A stretch of 64,000 bases of DNA, taken from contig WHTM01000001.1 in NCBI GenBank assembly GCA_009377755.1, positions 62,001 to 126,000 on the forward strand. Reading direction: 5' to 3'. The DNA comes from Hyphomicrobiales bacterium. GTDB taxonomy: Bacteria; Pseudomonadota; Alphaproteobacteria; Rhizobiales; Xanthobacteraceae. The notes beneath the pieces are model-generated. The model was given only the letters and a program-made list of their open reading frames with translations, made no database searches and was not told the origin of the DNA. Below, piece by piece: positions 35,540 through 43,279 of the stretch; the stretch's first letter is position 1; each line of letters starts with the position of its first letter. Made by a program: the position numbers and the translations under genes.

Positions 35540-36559
35540 CTATTTGCTGGCGAGTTTCTTGGTGGCGCTTTCGCCGTAGGAGGTATCGACGATCTTGTCG
35601 TAGGCGACTTCCTTGCCGACCGGCAGCACATCGCCCACCACCATGATCTCCTGCGCCTTCGCAGGGCCGCCCTTGTCGACGACCGTGCTGGTCGCCCAGA
35701 TCGGCACACCGACGGTGCGGTAGCGATTGACCACGGCGATGTTGTCGTCGATCGTCAGCCCCGGGAAAAACGGCGCGATCGCTTCCGCAATCTCGCGCTC
35801 GCTGGCCGTCTGCACCCAGACCTGGGCGCGCGCGATTGCGTTGGTCCACTTCTGTGCGATGGCCTGGTTTTTCTCGAGCCAGCCCTTCTTGGCGAAGAAC
35901 ACGGTGTAGTCGGCGCGGCCAACTTCCTTGCCGATCGAGGTGATGAGATGGGCATGCCCCGCTCCGACGAGCTTGGTCAGATTCGGCTCATTGAAGATGG
36001 CGAAGTCGCCGACGCCGGAGATCCAGGCCCCGTCGCGAGCGGCATGGCCGACATTGGTGATGATGCCGTTTACCGTCGCGGCAGCCACCTTGTGCTGCTT
36101 GAGCACATATTCGAGATAGAGTTCCGGTGTGCTGCCCGGGCGCCAGCCGAGCACCTTCTTGCCGTCGATCATCGACCACTTGAAATTGTCGATCTTCCTG
36201 CGCGAGGCAAGGAACAGTCCGTCGGTCGCCGTCAGCGCGCAAAAGATGACCGGCTTGTCGGGCGATTCGCCATTGTAGATGTAGATCGGCACTTCTGGAC
36301 CGGCGAGCGCGAAATCGGCTTGGCCGGACAGGATCATCGCACCAGCGCGGTCGCCGCCGTTGGTGGTGATGAGCGAAACGTCGAGCCCTTCGCTCTTCAC
36401 GAAACCTTTGCTGAGCGCAACATACATCGGCACATAGAACTGCGACCTCACGACCTCGGCCATTTTGACCTTGATGAGATCCGCGGCATTTGCCGCCGAA
36501 AGGGTCAAGACTGCGGCAACAGCAGACCATGCAACGCGGCTGACGATCCTCTTGAGCAT
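35540..36559 (-). CDS. ABC importer substrate-binding protein (NMT1 family), system B
   Basis: The 339-residue protein has a signal peptide (KRIVSRVAWSAVAAVLTLSA, then ANAA) and an NMT1-like fold: VRSQFYVPMYVALSKGFVKS, then GGDRAGAMILSGQADFALAG and EVPIYIYNGESPDKPVIFC. It differs clearly from the system A binding protein, so the two importers should have different ligands. AAAGGACC lies before ATG 36559. It heads its operon and is divergent from a third hydrolase gene, with a palindrome in the shared promoter region. Confidence 0.88.
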   Translation of the reverse strand: MLKRIVSRVAWSAVAAVLTLSAANAADLIKVKMAEVVRSQFYVPMYVALSKGFVKSEGLDVSLITTNGGDRAGAMILSGQADFALAGPEVPIYIYNGESPDKPVIFCALTATDGLFLASRRKIDNFKWSMIDGKKVLGWRPGSTPELYLEYVLKQHKVAAATVNGIITNVGHAARDGAWISGVGDFAIFNEPNLTKLVGAGHAHLITSIGKEVGRADYTVFFAKKGWLEKNQAIAQKWTNAIARAQVWVQTASEREIAEAIAPFFPGLTIDDNIAVVNRYRTVGVPIWATSTVVDKGGPAKAQEIMVVGDVLPVGKEVAYDKIVDTSYGESATKKLASK

Positions 36560-36589
36560 CGGTGGTCCTTTCGTCATCGAGAGCTGCAT

Positions 36590-36602
36590 GTTGCACTGCA
36601 AC
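36590..36602. promoter_or_regulatory. Palindrome in the divergent promoter of importer B and the third hydrolase
   Basis: GTTGCA-C-TGCAAC is a perfect 6-1-6 inverted repeat at 36590-36602, inside a wider GCATG...CATGC pair (36586-36610). It lies 31 bases before the importer start, within the 266-base divergent gap, and could be an operator for a regulator of both units. The rest of that gap shows no gene. Confidence 0.5.
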
Positions 36603-36825
36603 AGACATGCCAACATTCCAAGATGGGTCGATGATTGGAACCACAGGACTTTTTGCATCGATGCGCTGCTGCGCGCCCACGGCCTGTGCTGCGCTTCGCG
36701 GCAGGGCGCCTATGAAACAGACGGCGGCACGGTCAGGCGATGGCGTGCGGAGGCGGAAATTCCACGGCTCTTCTTCGGCATGCTATTTGCTGCGGTGTGT
36801 GCGCGAGTTCCTGAAGGAGATTCAG

Positions 36826-37524
36826 ATGCACAAGCTTTCAATCCCCACCGAACTGACCGAGCGCGTGACCCGGCGCGCCGGCCGTGCGCACCCGTTCGAT
36901 GTCCTGCAACCGTCGAAGACGGCATTCGTCGTCGTCGACATGCAGAATTACTTCATGCACCCCGACTATCAGGGCGAAGTGCCGATGGCACGGGAGATCG
37001 TTCCGGACGTCAACCGGCTCGCCGCCGCCATACGCGAGGCGGGAGGTCATGTCGTATGGGTGAAGAACGCGACCAACGATACCCGCGAAAGCTGGTCGGT
37101 ATTCCATGACTGGCTGATGACGCCGGACCGGCGCGACCGCCGCTATGCCACCATGGATACCGCACATGAGGGCCATGCATTATGGCCCCTGCTCGACGCT
37201 AAGCCGCAGGACGCCCAGATTGTGAAGAAGCGCTTCAGCGCTTTCATCCAGGGTTCGTCCGAGATCACCACCTATCTACGTAACCGCGGCATCGATACGA
37301 TTCTGATCGGGGGCACCGCCACCAACGTCTGCTGCGAAAGTTCCGCCCGCGACGCGATGATGCTGAATTTCAAGACGGTGATGGTGCACGACGCGCTTGC
37401 TACCTATACCGACGAGGAGCACAACGCCACGCTGAGAACGTTCTATTCGATCTTCGGCGACGTGCAAACAGTCGACGAGGCGATCGAATCGCTGAAGCGC
37501 GGTCTCGCCATGAAGGCAGCCTGA
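36826..37524 (+). CDS. Isochorismatase-fold amidohydrolase, RutB-like branch
   Basis: The 232-residue product belongs to the cysteine hydrolase superfamily, with Asp38 in VVVDMQNYF, Lys135 in IVKKRFSAF and Cys169 in GTATNVCCESSARDAM. The T-x-T-N-V-C-x-E-S-x-A-R-D-A form is typical of ureidoacrylate or biuret-type amidohydrolases (RutB and relatives), so it is not a close paralogue of the two hydrolases at 29-31 kb. GAAGGAGA stands before the ATG. It is divergent from importer B and precedes the nitrile hydratase locus. Its substrate is unknown; an amide or ureide is likely. Confidence 0.87.
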   Translation: MHKLSIPTELTERVTRRAGRAHPFDVLQPSKTAFVVVDMQNYFMHPDYQGEVPMAREIVPDVNRLAAAIREAGGHVVWVKNATNDTRESWSVFHDWLMTPDRRDRRYATMDTAHEGHALWPLLDAKPQDAQIVKKRFSAFIQGSSEITTYLRNRGIDTILIGGTATNVCCESSARDAMMLNFKTVMVHDALATYTDEEHNATLRTFYSIFGDVQTVDEAIESLKRGLAMKAA

Positions 37525-37901
37525 CGCGGCAGCCTCTCAACTCCATCAGGACCTACCATGTCGGAAATCGGGCTCTAACAGGAAATCGGGCTCTAACAAG
37601 TGACTTCGAATCACGTGTTGCTTCGCCCGATAGGTGTCCTGGCCTTCAAGCTGGCCGGCGGCTCGCCACCGAATGGATCGCCGACGCTTGGATGTATCAC
37701 CCAGCGCGTAATGCCTAACGAATAGGCATGAAGTGTCGCTTAGCAACTTTGGCCGAAATTGCCGTCCTGTTGTCCGAAAATGGCGCCCTCGTCGTCTTGT
37801 GCCGACCCCTATTGTTGCGCTGCAATGAAGGTGCCGGGCCCAATGGTTTCGTAAGTTCAGGAATGCGTCACGCACGTCATTTCTGACGGGGCGAACGGCC
37901 G
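37525..37901. other. 377-base gap before the nitrile hydratase locus
   Basis: Apart from an 18-base tandem duplication at its left end, the gap is GC-poorer than its surroundings and holds no convincing gene. A minus-strand frame of 122 codons covers most of it but has a composition unlike real proteins here. The promoter of the nitrile hydratase run should lie here. I could not identify its boxes with confidence. Confidence 0.5.
37563..37598. repeat. Perfect 18-base tandem duplication
   Basis: The unit GGAAATCGGGCTCTAACA occurs at 37563-37580 and again, without change, at 37581-37598. It begins about 40 bases after the hydrolase stop. An exact tandem copy suggests a recent slip or a duplicated binding site. 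Confidence 0.9.
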
Positions 37902-38888
37902 ATGGAATCTGCAACGCGGTCGATCCGGACCACAGTCCTGACAGGTTTTCTCGGGGCTGGAAAGACGACCCTGCTGAATCACATTCTCTCGCGTCAAGGC
38001 ACGCAGCGGGTTGCTGTCATCGTCAATGAGTTCGGGGAAGTCGGCATCGACGGTCAGCTCGTCATCAGCGCCGAGGAGAACATCCTTGAGCTCAACAACG
38101 GGTGCATTTGCTGCACGGTTCGCGGTGATCTGACGCGTGCCGTGGCCAACCTGCTCGCGAGCGGCCGCGCGATCGACCACATCCTGATCGAGACCACCGG
38201 GCTCGCCGATCCGGCTCCCGTCATCCAATCGTTCGTCCTGGATGAGACGTTGCGATCCAATACGGAGCTCGACGCGATTGTTACCGTAGTTGACGCGCAA
38301 TACGTAGTCGAGCAGATGCAAAACGAACAGGCCCGCGAGCAGGTTGTGTTCGCCGATGTGATCCTGATCAACAAGGCCGACCTCGTATCCGAACGCAGCC
38401 TTGAGGATCTCGATCGCCTGCTTAGATCCCTCAATCCGCTCGCCAGAATTCATCGCACGACGAACTGCGAGATCGATCTTGGTCACGTGCTCGGCGTGTA
38501 CGCCTTCGACCTCAAAAACGCGCTGAAGCTCGACCCGCAGCTGTTGGCCGACAGCACGCATGAGCACACTGCGGATATTTCCTGTGTCGCCATCCGCGAG
38601 CCGGGTGCAGTCGATGCCACGCTGTTGACGCGCTGGCTTAACCAGCTGGTTCAAGAGCAGGGCAAGGACCTGCTGCGGATCAAGGGGATCATCGACCTCG
38701 ATGGCGAAAGCAGGCGGTTCGTCTTCCACGGCGTTCACATGACGCTCGACGGCCGTCCAGGACGGCCGTGGAAGCCGGCGGAGCCGCGGATCAACGAGCT
38801 GGTGTTCATCGGCCGGAATCTCGACCCGCTCGCGTTGCGTAAGGGATTCGCCGGCTGCGGAGTCGCCGCCTTGGCTCTGATCTCGTGA
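37902..38888 (+). CDS. CobW/P47K-family GTPase, putative nitrile hydratase metal activator
   Basis: The 328-residue product is a G3E GTPase with Walker A GFLGAGKTT (residues 15-23), the metal-binding GCICC motif (residues 67-71), the ETTGLADPAPV switch and the NKADLVSE specificity motif, followed by a CobW C-terminal domain. Proteins of this family insert or deliver cobalt, zinc or iron. In several nitrile hydratase operons a P47K/CobW-like gene is needed for activity. Position at the head of the run, 39 bases before the beta subunit, supports a cobalt role for that enzyme. Confidence 0.87.
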   Translation: MESATRSIRTTVLTGFLGAGKTTLLNHILSRQGTQRVAVIVNEFGEVGIDGQLVISAEENILELNNGCICCTVRGDLTRAVANLLASGRAIDHILIETTGLADPAPVIQSFVLDETLRSNTELDAIVTVVDAQYVVEQMQNEQAREQVVFADVILINKADLVSERSLEDLDRLLRSLNPLARIHRTTNCEIDLGHVLGVYAFDLKNALKLDPQLLADSTHEHTADISCVAIREPGAVDATLLTRWLNQLVQEQGKDLLRIKGIIDLDGESRRFVFHGVHMTLDGRPGRPWKPAEPRINELVFIGRNLDPLALRKGFAGCGVAALALIS

Positions 38889-38927
38889 AACCGGAACATG
38901 TTCAATACTGATCGAGGAGACCCTTCC

Positions 38928-39646
38928 ATGAAGCTGCAGCATTACCTCGGAGGTCTTGAAGACCTGGGACCCGTGGCATTCGAGAGGCGGGTGTTCGTCG
39001 AGCCATGGGAGAAGCGCATCTTCGGCATTCACGTGGCGATGATGGCGCTGAGCACGCAATTGCCGCTACCGCAGACGCCGAGCGGCTTCAAGACCTCTGG
39101 ACCTGGGCGGATTTGCGCAAAGGCGCGGAGTCGCTCAATCCGTTCGACTATTTCAAATACCGCTACTACGAGAAGTGGCTGGGCGGCATCTCCGGCTACT
39201 TCGTTGACAACGGCTACATCACCGAAGCCGAGCTCGAGGCGCGCACGCAGCAGATCCTGAAAAACCCCGGTACTCCGCCGAAAATGGGCGGCGATTCGGC
39301 GATCGACAAGCGCGTTGTCACCTACCTGGTCGAAGGCGACTCCCCAAAGCGCGACACCAACATGAAGCCGCGCTTCAGCGCCAGCGAAAAGGTGCTGGTC
39401 AAGAACGTGCCGACCATCGAGCACACGCGTCTCCCCGGCTACTTGCGCAACAGGACCGGCGTCATCGATACGGTCTATCCCGGGACCTACACCTACCTCA
39501 CCTCGACGGGACCCGACGGAGTCGGGGAGGCGATGCCGGTCTACTGTGTGCGCTTCGACCCGGAAGCGATCTGGCCGGGTAACACGGAAAAGAACGTGAC
39601 GATCTATGCCGATCTCTACGAGGCCTATCTCGACAAGCTCAACTGA
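38928..39646 (+). pseudogene. nthB: Nitrile hydratase beta subunit with a -1 frameshift
   Basis: From ATG 38928 (GAGGAG upstream) the first frame reads the family start MKLQHYLGGLEDLGPVAFER and EPWEKRIFGIHVAMMALSTQ, up to TPSGFKT. The expected continuation, LWTWADLRKGAESLNPFDYF, then YEKWLGGISGYFVDNGYI, lies in the neighbouring frame and runs to TGA at 39644-39646. Restoring one C in GACCTC near 39,100 joins them into about 239 residues, a normal beta subunit with the C-terminal SH3-like barrel (IDTVYPGTYTYL, EAIWPG). As written, the first frame ends at 39,260 after unrelated residues. The cause is either a real inactivating deletion or a sequencing error. No slippery heptamer is seen. Confidence 0.88.
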
Positions 39647-39694
39647 TACTCGCGCGCTGGCTGGCGAGTGCGACCCGGCGGTCACGGCGCGGTC

Positions 39695-39808
39695 ATGCGG
39701 GAGTTGGGAGAGGGCGCGAACGGCGGCGCCGCTCCCGATGTCGGGCCGAACGATTTCCCGCCGGACGACGCGCATCTGATCGCGATGAATGAAAGGACCA
39801 AGCCATGA
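39695..39808 (+). CDS. Possible 37-residue ORF coupled to the alpha subunit
   Basis: Between the beta and alpha genes an ATG opens a 37-codon frame rich in Gly, Asp and Pro (NDFPPDDAHLIAMNERTKP at its end). Its TGA overlaps the alpha-subunit ATG by four bases (ATGA). It lies in the same frame as the end of the beta gene, beyond its TGA. No ribosome site is obvious. It could be a tiny coupled protein, a leader that couples translation, or chance. Confidence 0.25.
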   Translation: MRELGEGANGGAAPDVGPNDFPPDDAHLIAMNERTKP

Positions 39809-40575
39809 GCACGCATCCAGAGAATTCACTTCAGGACTCCGTGAACATCACCAAGGACGACGCCATCACTCGTCTCTCTCGGCGCAAGCTGCTGCTGGCG
39901 AGCTCGGCCGCCGCCGTGGCTCCGGCGATCGGCGGCGGCTTGGTCAAAACCGCCAACGCGCAGCAGCAACCGCAGCGCTTCGAATATCCAGTCGACCGGG
40001 AAGCCCGCAGCGCCGCACGGGCGCTCGCGCTCGAAGCGCTTTTGATCGAGAAGGGGGTCATCACCGGCGATACGGTCGACACCGTGCTATCGTTCTTCGA
40101 GACGCAGATGGGACCGTTCAACGGCGCCAAGGTCGTCGCCCGTGCCTGGGTCGATCCCGCGTTCAAGCAGGAGCTGGTCAAAGACACGCCGGCAGCAATC
40201 GCGAAGCTCGATCTGCCCAAGGGCATGGCCGGCGCCGAAGGGGAACACATGCGTGCCGTCGCGAACTCGCCGACGGTCCACAATCTCATCATCTGCACCT
40301 TATGCTCCTGTTATCCGTGGCCGGTGCTGGGCCTGCCGCCCTATTGGTACAAAGATCCGACCTTCCGCGCGCGGGCTGCGCGCGAGCCGCGTGCGGTGCT
40401 CAACGAGTTCGGACTCAACATCGCTCCCTCGGTCGAGATCAAGACCTGGGACAGCAGCGCGCAGATCCGGTGGTTCGTGATCCCCGAGCGGCCGTCCGGC
40501 ACCGATGGCATAAGCGAAGCCGAACTCGCGAAGCTGGTCACGCCTGAGGGCATGATGGGCGTTGCGCGGGCCTAG
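39805..40575 (+). CDS. nthA: Cobalt-type nitrile hydratase alpha subunit with a Tat-like signal peptide
   Basis: Nitrile hydratase adds water to nitriles to give amides. The 256-residue product has the metal claw Cys164-Thr-Leu-Cys167-Ser-Cys169 (CTLCSC); Thr in the second place marks the cobalt type. The region around it, SPTVHNLIICTLCSCYPWPV, and EHMRAVANSP are family standard. Residues 1-52 are foreign to ordinary alpha subunits: a polar stretch, then SRRKLLLASSAAAVAPAIGG and a likely cleavage site after KTANA. That is a twin-arginine signal layout. AAAGGA precedes the ATG. Thiocyanate hydrolase gamma is a related alternative. The separate beta gene and accessory gene favour nitrile hydratase. 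Confidence 0.9.
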   Translation: MSTHPENSLQDSVNITKDDAITRLSRRKLLLASSAAAVAPAIGGGLVKTANAQQQPQRFEYPVDREARSAARALALEALLIEKGVITGDTVDTVLSFFETQMGPFNGAKVVARAWVDPAFKQELVKDTPAAIAKLDLPKGMAGAEGEHMRAVANSPTVHNLIICTLCSCYPWPVLGLPPYWYKDPTFRARAAREPRAVLNEFGLNIAPSVEIKTWDSSAQIRWFVIPERPSGTDGISEAELAKLVTPEGMMGVARA

Positions 40576-40623
40576 AGACTGCCGTGCTGCGGCGACCTTC
40601 CGCGTGCCAAAGGACTGCAACCG

Positions 40624-41154
40624 ATGCAAACCCGGTTCGAGCACTTCGCGGTGACCAGCATGCTGGGGCAAAGCGGTTCCCCACCGCGCCTCGACGGCAA
40701 GCTCTGCTTCAGCGAGACCTGGGAGCGGCAGGCATTCGGCGTCGCGCTCGCTCTCTCCAAGAGCGGGCATTTCGACTGGGAGGATTTTAGGCAAAAGCTC
40801 ATCGCCGCGATCGGCGAGTGGGAGAGTTCGCATTCCCTCGACAACCCATCGTGGAGCTACTACGAGCGCTGGCTCACCGCGCTCGAACGGCTCGTCGTCG
40901 AGCAGCGGCTTGCGACGCCTGAGGAGCTCGCGGCGATCGAAGGCCTGGTCATCGACGCCCGGTGCTCGAGCGGCGAAGAGGCCGAGACAAGTGCTGCAAG
41001 CGTGCTGGCCGGCAGCGGCGAAGCCGCAGGTCTCGATTCGGCGGAGATAATGTCCGGAGATCCGGCGGGCGGCGCCCGATCCCAAAGTGCGGATGATGCA
41101 AGAACTGCAACGCGCCACCATGAGCGTTCAACACAGGAGTCTCACCATGACTGA
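40624..41154 (+). CDS. Nitrile hydratase accessory protein (beta-subunit-like N-domain)
   Basis: The first 110 residues resemble the N-terminal helical part of nitrile hydratase beta subunits: PPRLDGKLCFSETWERQAFG, then GHFDWEDFRQKLIAAIGEWE and WSYYERWLTALERLVVEQ. Such short beta-like proteins are known activators that bind the alpha subunit and help cobalt insertion. The C-terminal 60 residues are Ser/Ala/Glu rich with His pairs (RHHERSTQESHHD), possibly metal binding. AAAGGA precedes the ATG. The last codons overlap the cbtB start by eight bases, so translation is coupled. Confidence 0.85.
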   Translation: MQTRFEHFAVTSMLGQSGSPPRLDGKLCFSETWERQAFGVALALSKSGHFDWEDFRQKLIAAIGEWESSHSLDNPSWSYYERWLTALERLVVEQRLATPEELAAIEGLVIDARCSSGEEAETSAASVLAGSGEAAGLDSAEIMSGDPAGGARSQSADDARTATRHHERSTQESHHD

Positions 41155-41332
41155 CACGTCGCAATCGCTGCCGCTTGTGCGCGCAACCGCCGAACCGTCG
41201 ACGCTGTTCGCGATGCTCATCGCCTCCAGCCTGGGCGCCGCTCTGGTCTTTACCGTCGGCTTCGCCCATCCGGAACTCATCCACAACGCGGCGCACGACT
41301 GGCGCCACTCGATGAACTTTCCCTGCCACTGA
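41147..41332 (+). CDS. cbtB: Cobalt transporter subunit CbtB
   Basis: The 61-residue protein has one membrane helix (STLFAMLIASSLGAALVFTV) and the CbtB C-terminal motif FAHPELIHNAAHDWRHSMNF-PCH, whose histidines suit cobalt binding. CbtB and CbtA form a predicted cobalt uptake system, usually found near cobalamin genes under a B12 riboswitch. Here no riboswitch was seen, and the gene overlaps the nitrile hydratase accessory gene by eight bases. That ties cobalt uptake to this enzyme. Confidence 0.87.
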   Translation: MTDTSQSLPLVRATAEPSTLFAMLIASSLGAALVFTVGFAHPELIHNAAHDWRHSMNFPCH

Positions 41333-41342
41333 GGAACGCGCC

Positions 41343-42080
41343 GTGCTCCAGAGAATCCTGATGTGCGCGGGACTCGCGACCGGAACGCTACTGTCCGGCT
41401 TGCACGCGATGCTGACCGTACCGCTCATCCTGCGTGCCGAAATCTACGAGGCGCGGGCGAGTTCCGGTCCCGCCTCGACCAGCACGCATGAGCACAGCGA
41501 CGACGCGGCTGCGCATCACCATGACGACCACGCGAACGCGGATGATGATGCGGAGGGCTGGGCGCCGACGGGACTGCAACGCGTCGGACTGACTCTGCTG
41601 GCGACGATCTTGTCCACCGTCGGTTTCTCATTGATACTGGTCTCCGCCGCGGTCTATGGGCGCGGCGAGCTCACCATCTTAAGCGGCCTCGGGTTCGGGA
41701 TCGCCGGCTTTGCCGCGACCGGGCTCGCGACCAGTCTCGGCCTGGCGCCGGAGCTTCCGGGCAGCGCGGCGGCCGGCCTCGTCCTGCGACAGGCGTGGTG
41801 GTTCGGCACCGCGGTTTCGACCGCCGCGGGTCTCGCGGCGATCGTCTTCGGTCCTCGTCTTGCGTTCAAGATTCTCGGCCTCGTCCTCATCGTCGCGCCG
41901 CATGCGGTGGGGGCTCCTGGCGCCGAGATGGCCGGCAGCCCGGTGCCAGCGGAGCTTTCCGCGCTGTTCGCGGCGAGATCATTGGCTCTTCAGGGCCTGA
42001 TGTGGGTCCTGCTGGGCCTGATCTGCGGCTGGATCTGGGAGCGGCAGGCCCGGCGGCTCGGCGATCCCGTTCCCACATAA
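41343..42080 (+). CDS. cbtA: Cobalt transporter subunit CbtA
   Basis: The 245-residue membrane protein has about five helices, beginning with RILMCAGLATGTLLSGLHAM. A His/Asp-rich periplasmic or cytoplasmic loop (THEHSDDAAAHHHDDHANAD) precedes the second helix, and the family motif HAVGAPGAEMAGSPVPAEL lies in the third quarter. It starts at a GTG ten bases after cbtB. The pair should import Co2+ for the cobalt centre of the nitrile hydratase. It closes the run of tightly spaced genes. Confidence 0.87.
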   Translation: MLQRILMCAGLATGTLLSGLHAMLTVPLILRAEIYEARASSGPASTSTHEHSDDAAAHHHDDHANADDDAEGWAPTGLQRVGLTLLATILSTVGFSLILVSAAVYGRGELTILSGLGFGIAGFAATGLATSLGLAPELPGSAAAGLVLRQAWWFGTAVSTAAGLAAIVFGPRLAFKILGLVLIVAPHAVGAPGAEMAGSPVPAELSALFAARSLALQGLMWVLLGLICGWIWERQARRLGDPVPT

Positions 42081-42161
42081 CCAACGATGGCACGAGTCCT
42101 GCACCGTGATCCGGCAATGTGTCCGGGGGCTGGCGTCCAAGATATTTGAAGGGCCGGGATC

Positions 42162-43154
42162 ATGCGGATCGCGCTTCTCGCCCCCCCGGGTGTCCAGGCG
42201 CTCGATGTGGTTGGACCTGCGGAGGTATTTTGGGAGGCGGCGCGCCGCCTCGGTGATCCAACCGCCTATGAAGTGCAGGTGGTGGGAACGAAGGAGGGGC
42301 CGGTTTGCGGCACCGGAAGCCTGCGTTTCGTGGCGGACCGAACCATCTATGATTCGGATACGCCCATCGACACGTTGCTCGTCGCCGGCGATCCGTCCTT
42401 TGACGAAATCGATCCGGCGGTGATCGCCTGGCTCAAGCGCCGCGTGCCTTCGGTCCGGCGCTACGGTTCGGTCTGCACCGGTGTGTTCCTGCTCGCCGCG
42501 ACGGGACTGCTCGATGGCCGGCGTGTGACCACACACCGGGAATGGGCCGCCAAACTCACACGCGAGTATCCGAACCTGGTCGTCGATCCGGACCAGATTT
42601 TCATCTACGACGGTGCGCTGTGCACGACGGCAGGCGTCACCGCCGGAATGGACCTGGCGCTCGCGCTGGTGGAAGAGGATTTCGGGCGCGAGCTCGCCCT
42701 CATCGTGGCCCGCTACATGGTGATGTTCCTCAATCGGCCGGGCGGTGCGCATCTGGCGGCGCAGATGTCGAGCAAGACCAGCATCCAGCGATCGCAGGAA
42801 TATGTGCTTGAGAATCTGTCGGCCGATCTCTCCGTGGGTTCGCTGGCGCTGGGTGCCGGCATGAGCCCTCGCAACTTCGCGCGCGTCTTCCGCCGCGAGA
42901 TGAAGGTGACGCCGGCCGAATTCGTCGAGGCGGCGCGCCTCGACGCCGCGCGGCGCTTGCTCGTGGACACAACGGCGCCGCTGCAGCGCATCGCGCACAC
43001 CTGCGGCTTCGGCAACGTGGACGGAATGCGGCGTACCTTCGTTCGCAATATCGGCATCAGTCCGCTCGATTATCGGAAGAGATTCCGCACCTCATGGTCG
43101 GGCATTCGTGAGCCTGTCGAGGCGAATACGGCCCGGAGACTGCAGATCCTTTGA
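42162..43154 (+). CDS. GlxA-family AraC-type regulator (DJ-1/PfpI plus helix-turn-helix)
   Basis: The 330-residue product has an N-terminal DJ-1/PfpI-like domain (PPGVQALDVVGPAEVFWEAA; elbow Cys in YGSVCTGVFLLAATGLLDGR) and a C-terminal AraC DNA-binding domain (LSVGSLALGAGMSPRNFARV and RIAHTCGFGNVDGMRRTF). AraC-type regulators govern several nitrile-degrading operons. This one lies 81 bases after cbtA on the same strand and probably controls the nitrile hydratase run, the hydrolases or the importers. Its ligand is unknown. No clear ribosome site except GGGCCGGG near the ATG. Confidence 0.87.
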   Translation: MRIALLAPPGVQALDVVGPAEVFWEAARRLGDPTAYEVQVVGTKEGPVCGTGSLRFVADRTIYDSDTPIDTLLVAGDPSFDEIDPAVIAWLKRRVPSVRRYGSVCTGVFLLAATGLLDGRRVTTHREWAAKLTREYPNLVVDPDQIFIYDGALCTTAGVTAGMDLALALVEEDFGRELALIVARYMVMFLNRPGGAHLAAQMSSKTSIQRSQEYVLENLSADLSVGSLALGAGMSPRNFARVFRREMKVTPAEFVEAARLDAARRLLVDTTAPLQRIAHTCGFGNVDGMRRTFVRNIGISPLDYRKRFRTSWSGIREPVEANTARRLQIL

Positions 43155-43279
43155 TTTTAAGAAGCTTGATCTGAGTTGGCCTACCGGCGTGCTGGCACGC
43201 AGGGGTCACGACGAACGTTGACGGCGTGGGCGCGGCTGAGATCTGGCGCTCAGCGCCGCAATCTTGCACAACTGCGCGG

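Noticed and set aside
39075-39110. Programmed frameshifting in the nitrile hydratase beta gene
   Set aside because: No slippery heptamer or downstream stem is visible at the switch point, and such control is unknown in this family.
40600-41146. A cobalamin riboswitch before cbtB
   Set aside because: The region is fully coding for the accessory protein, and no B12-box-like segment was noticed.
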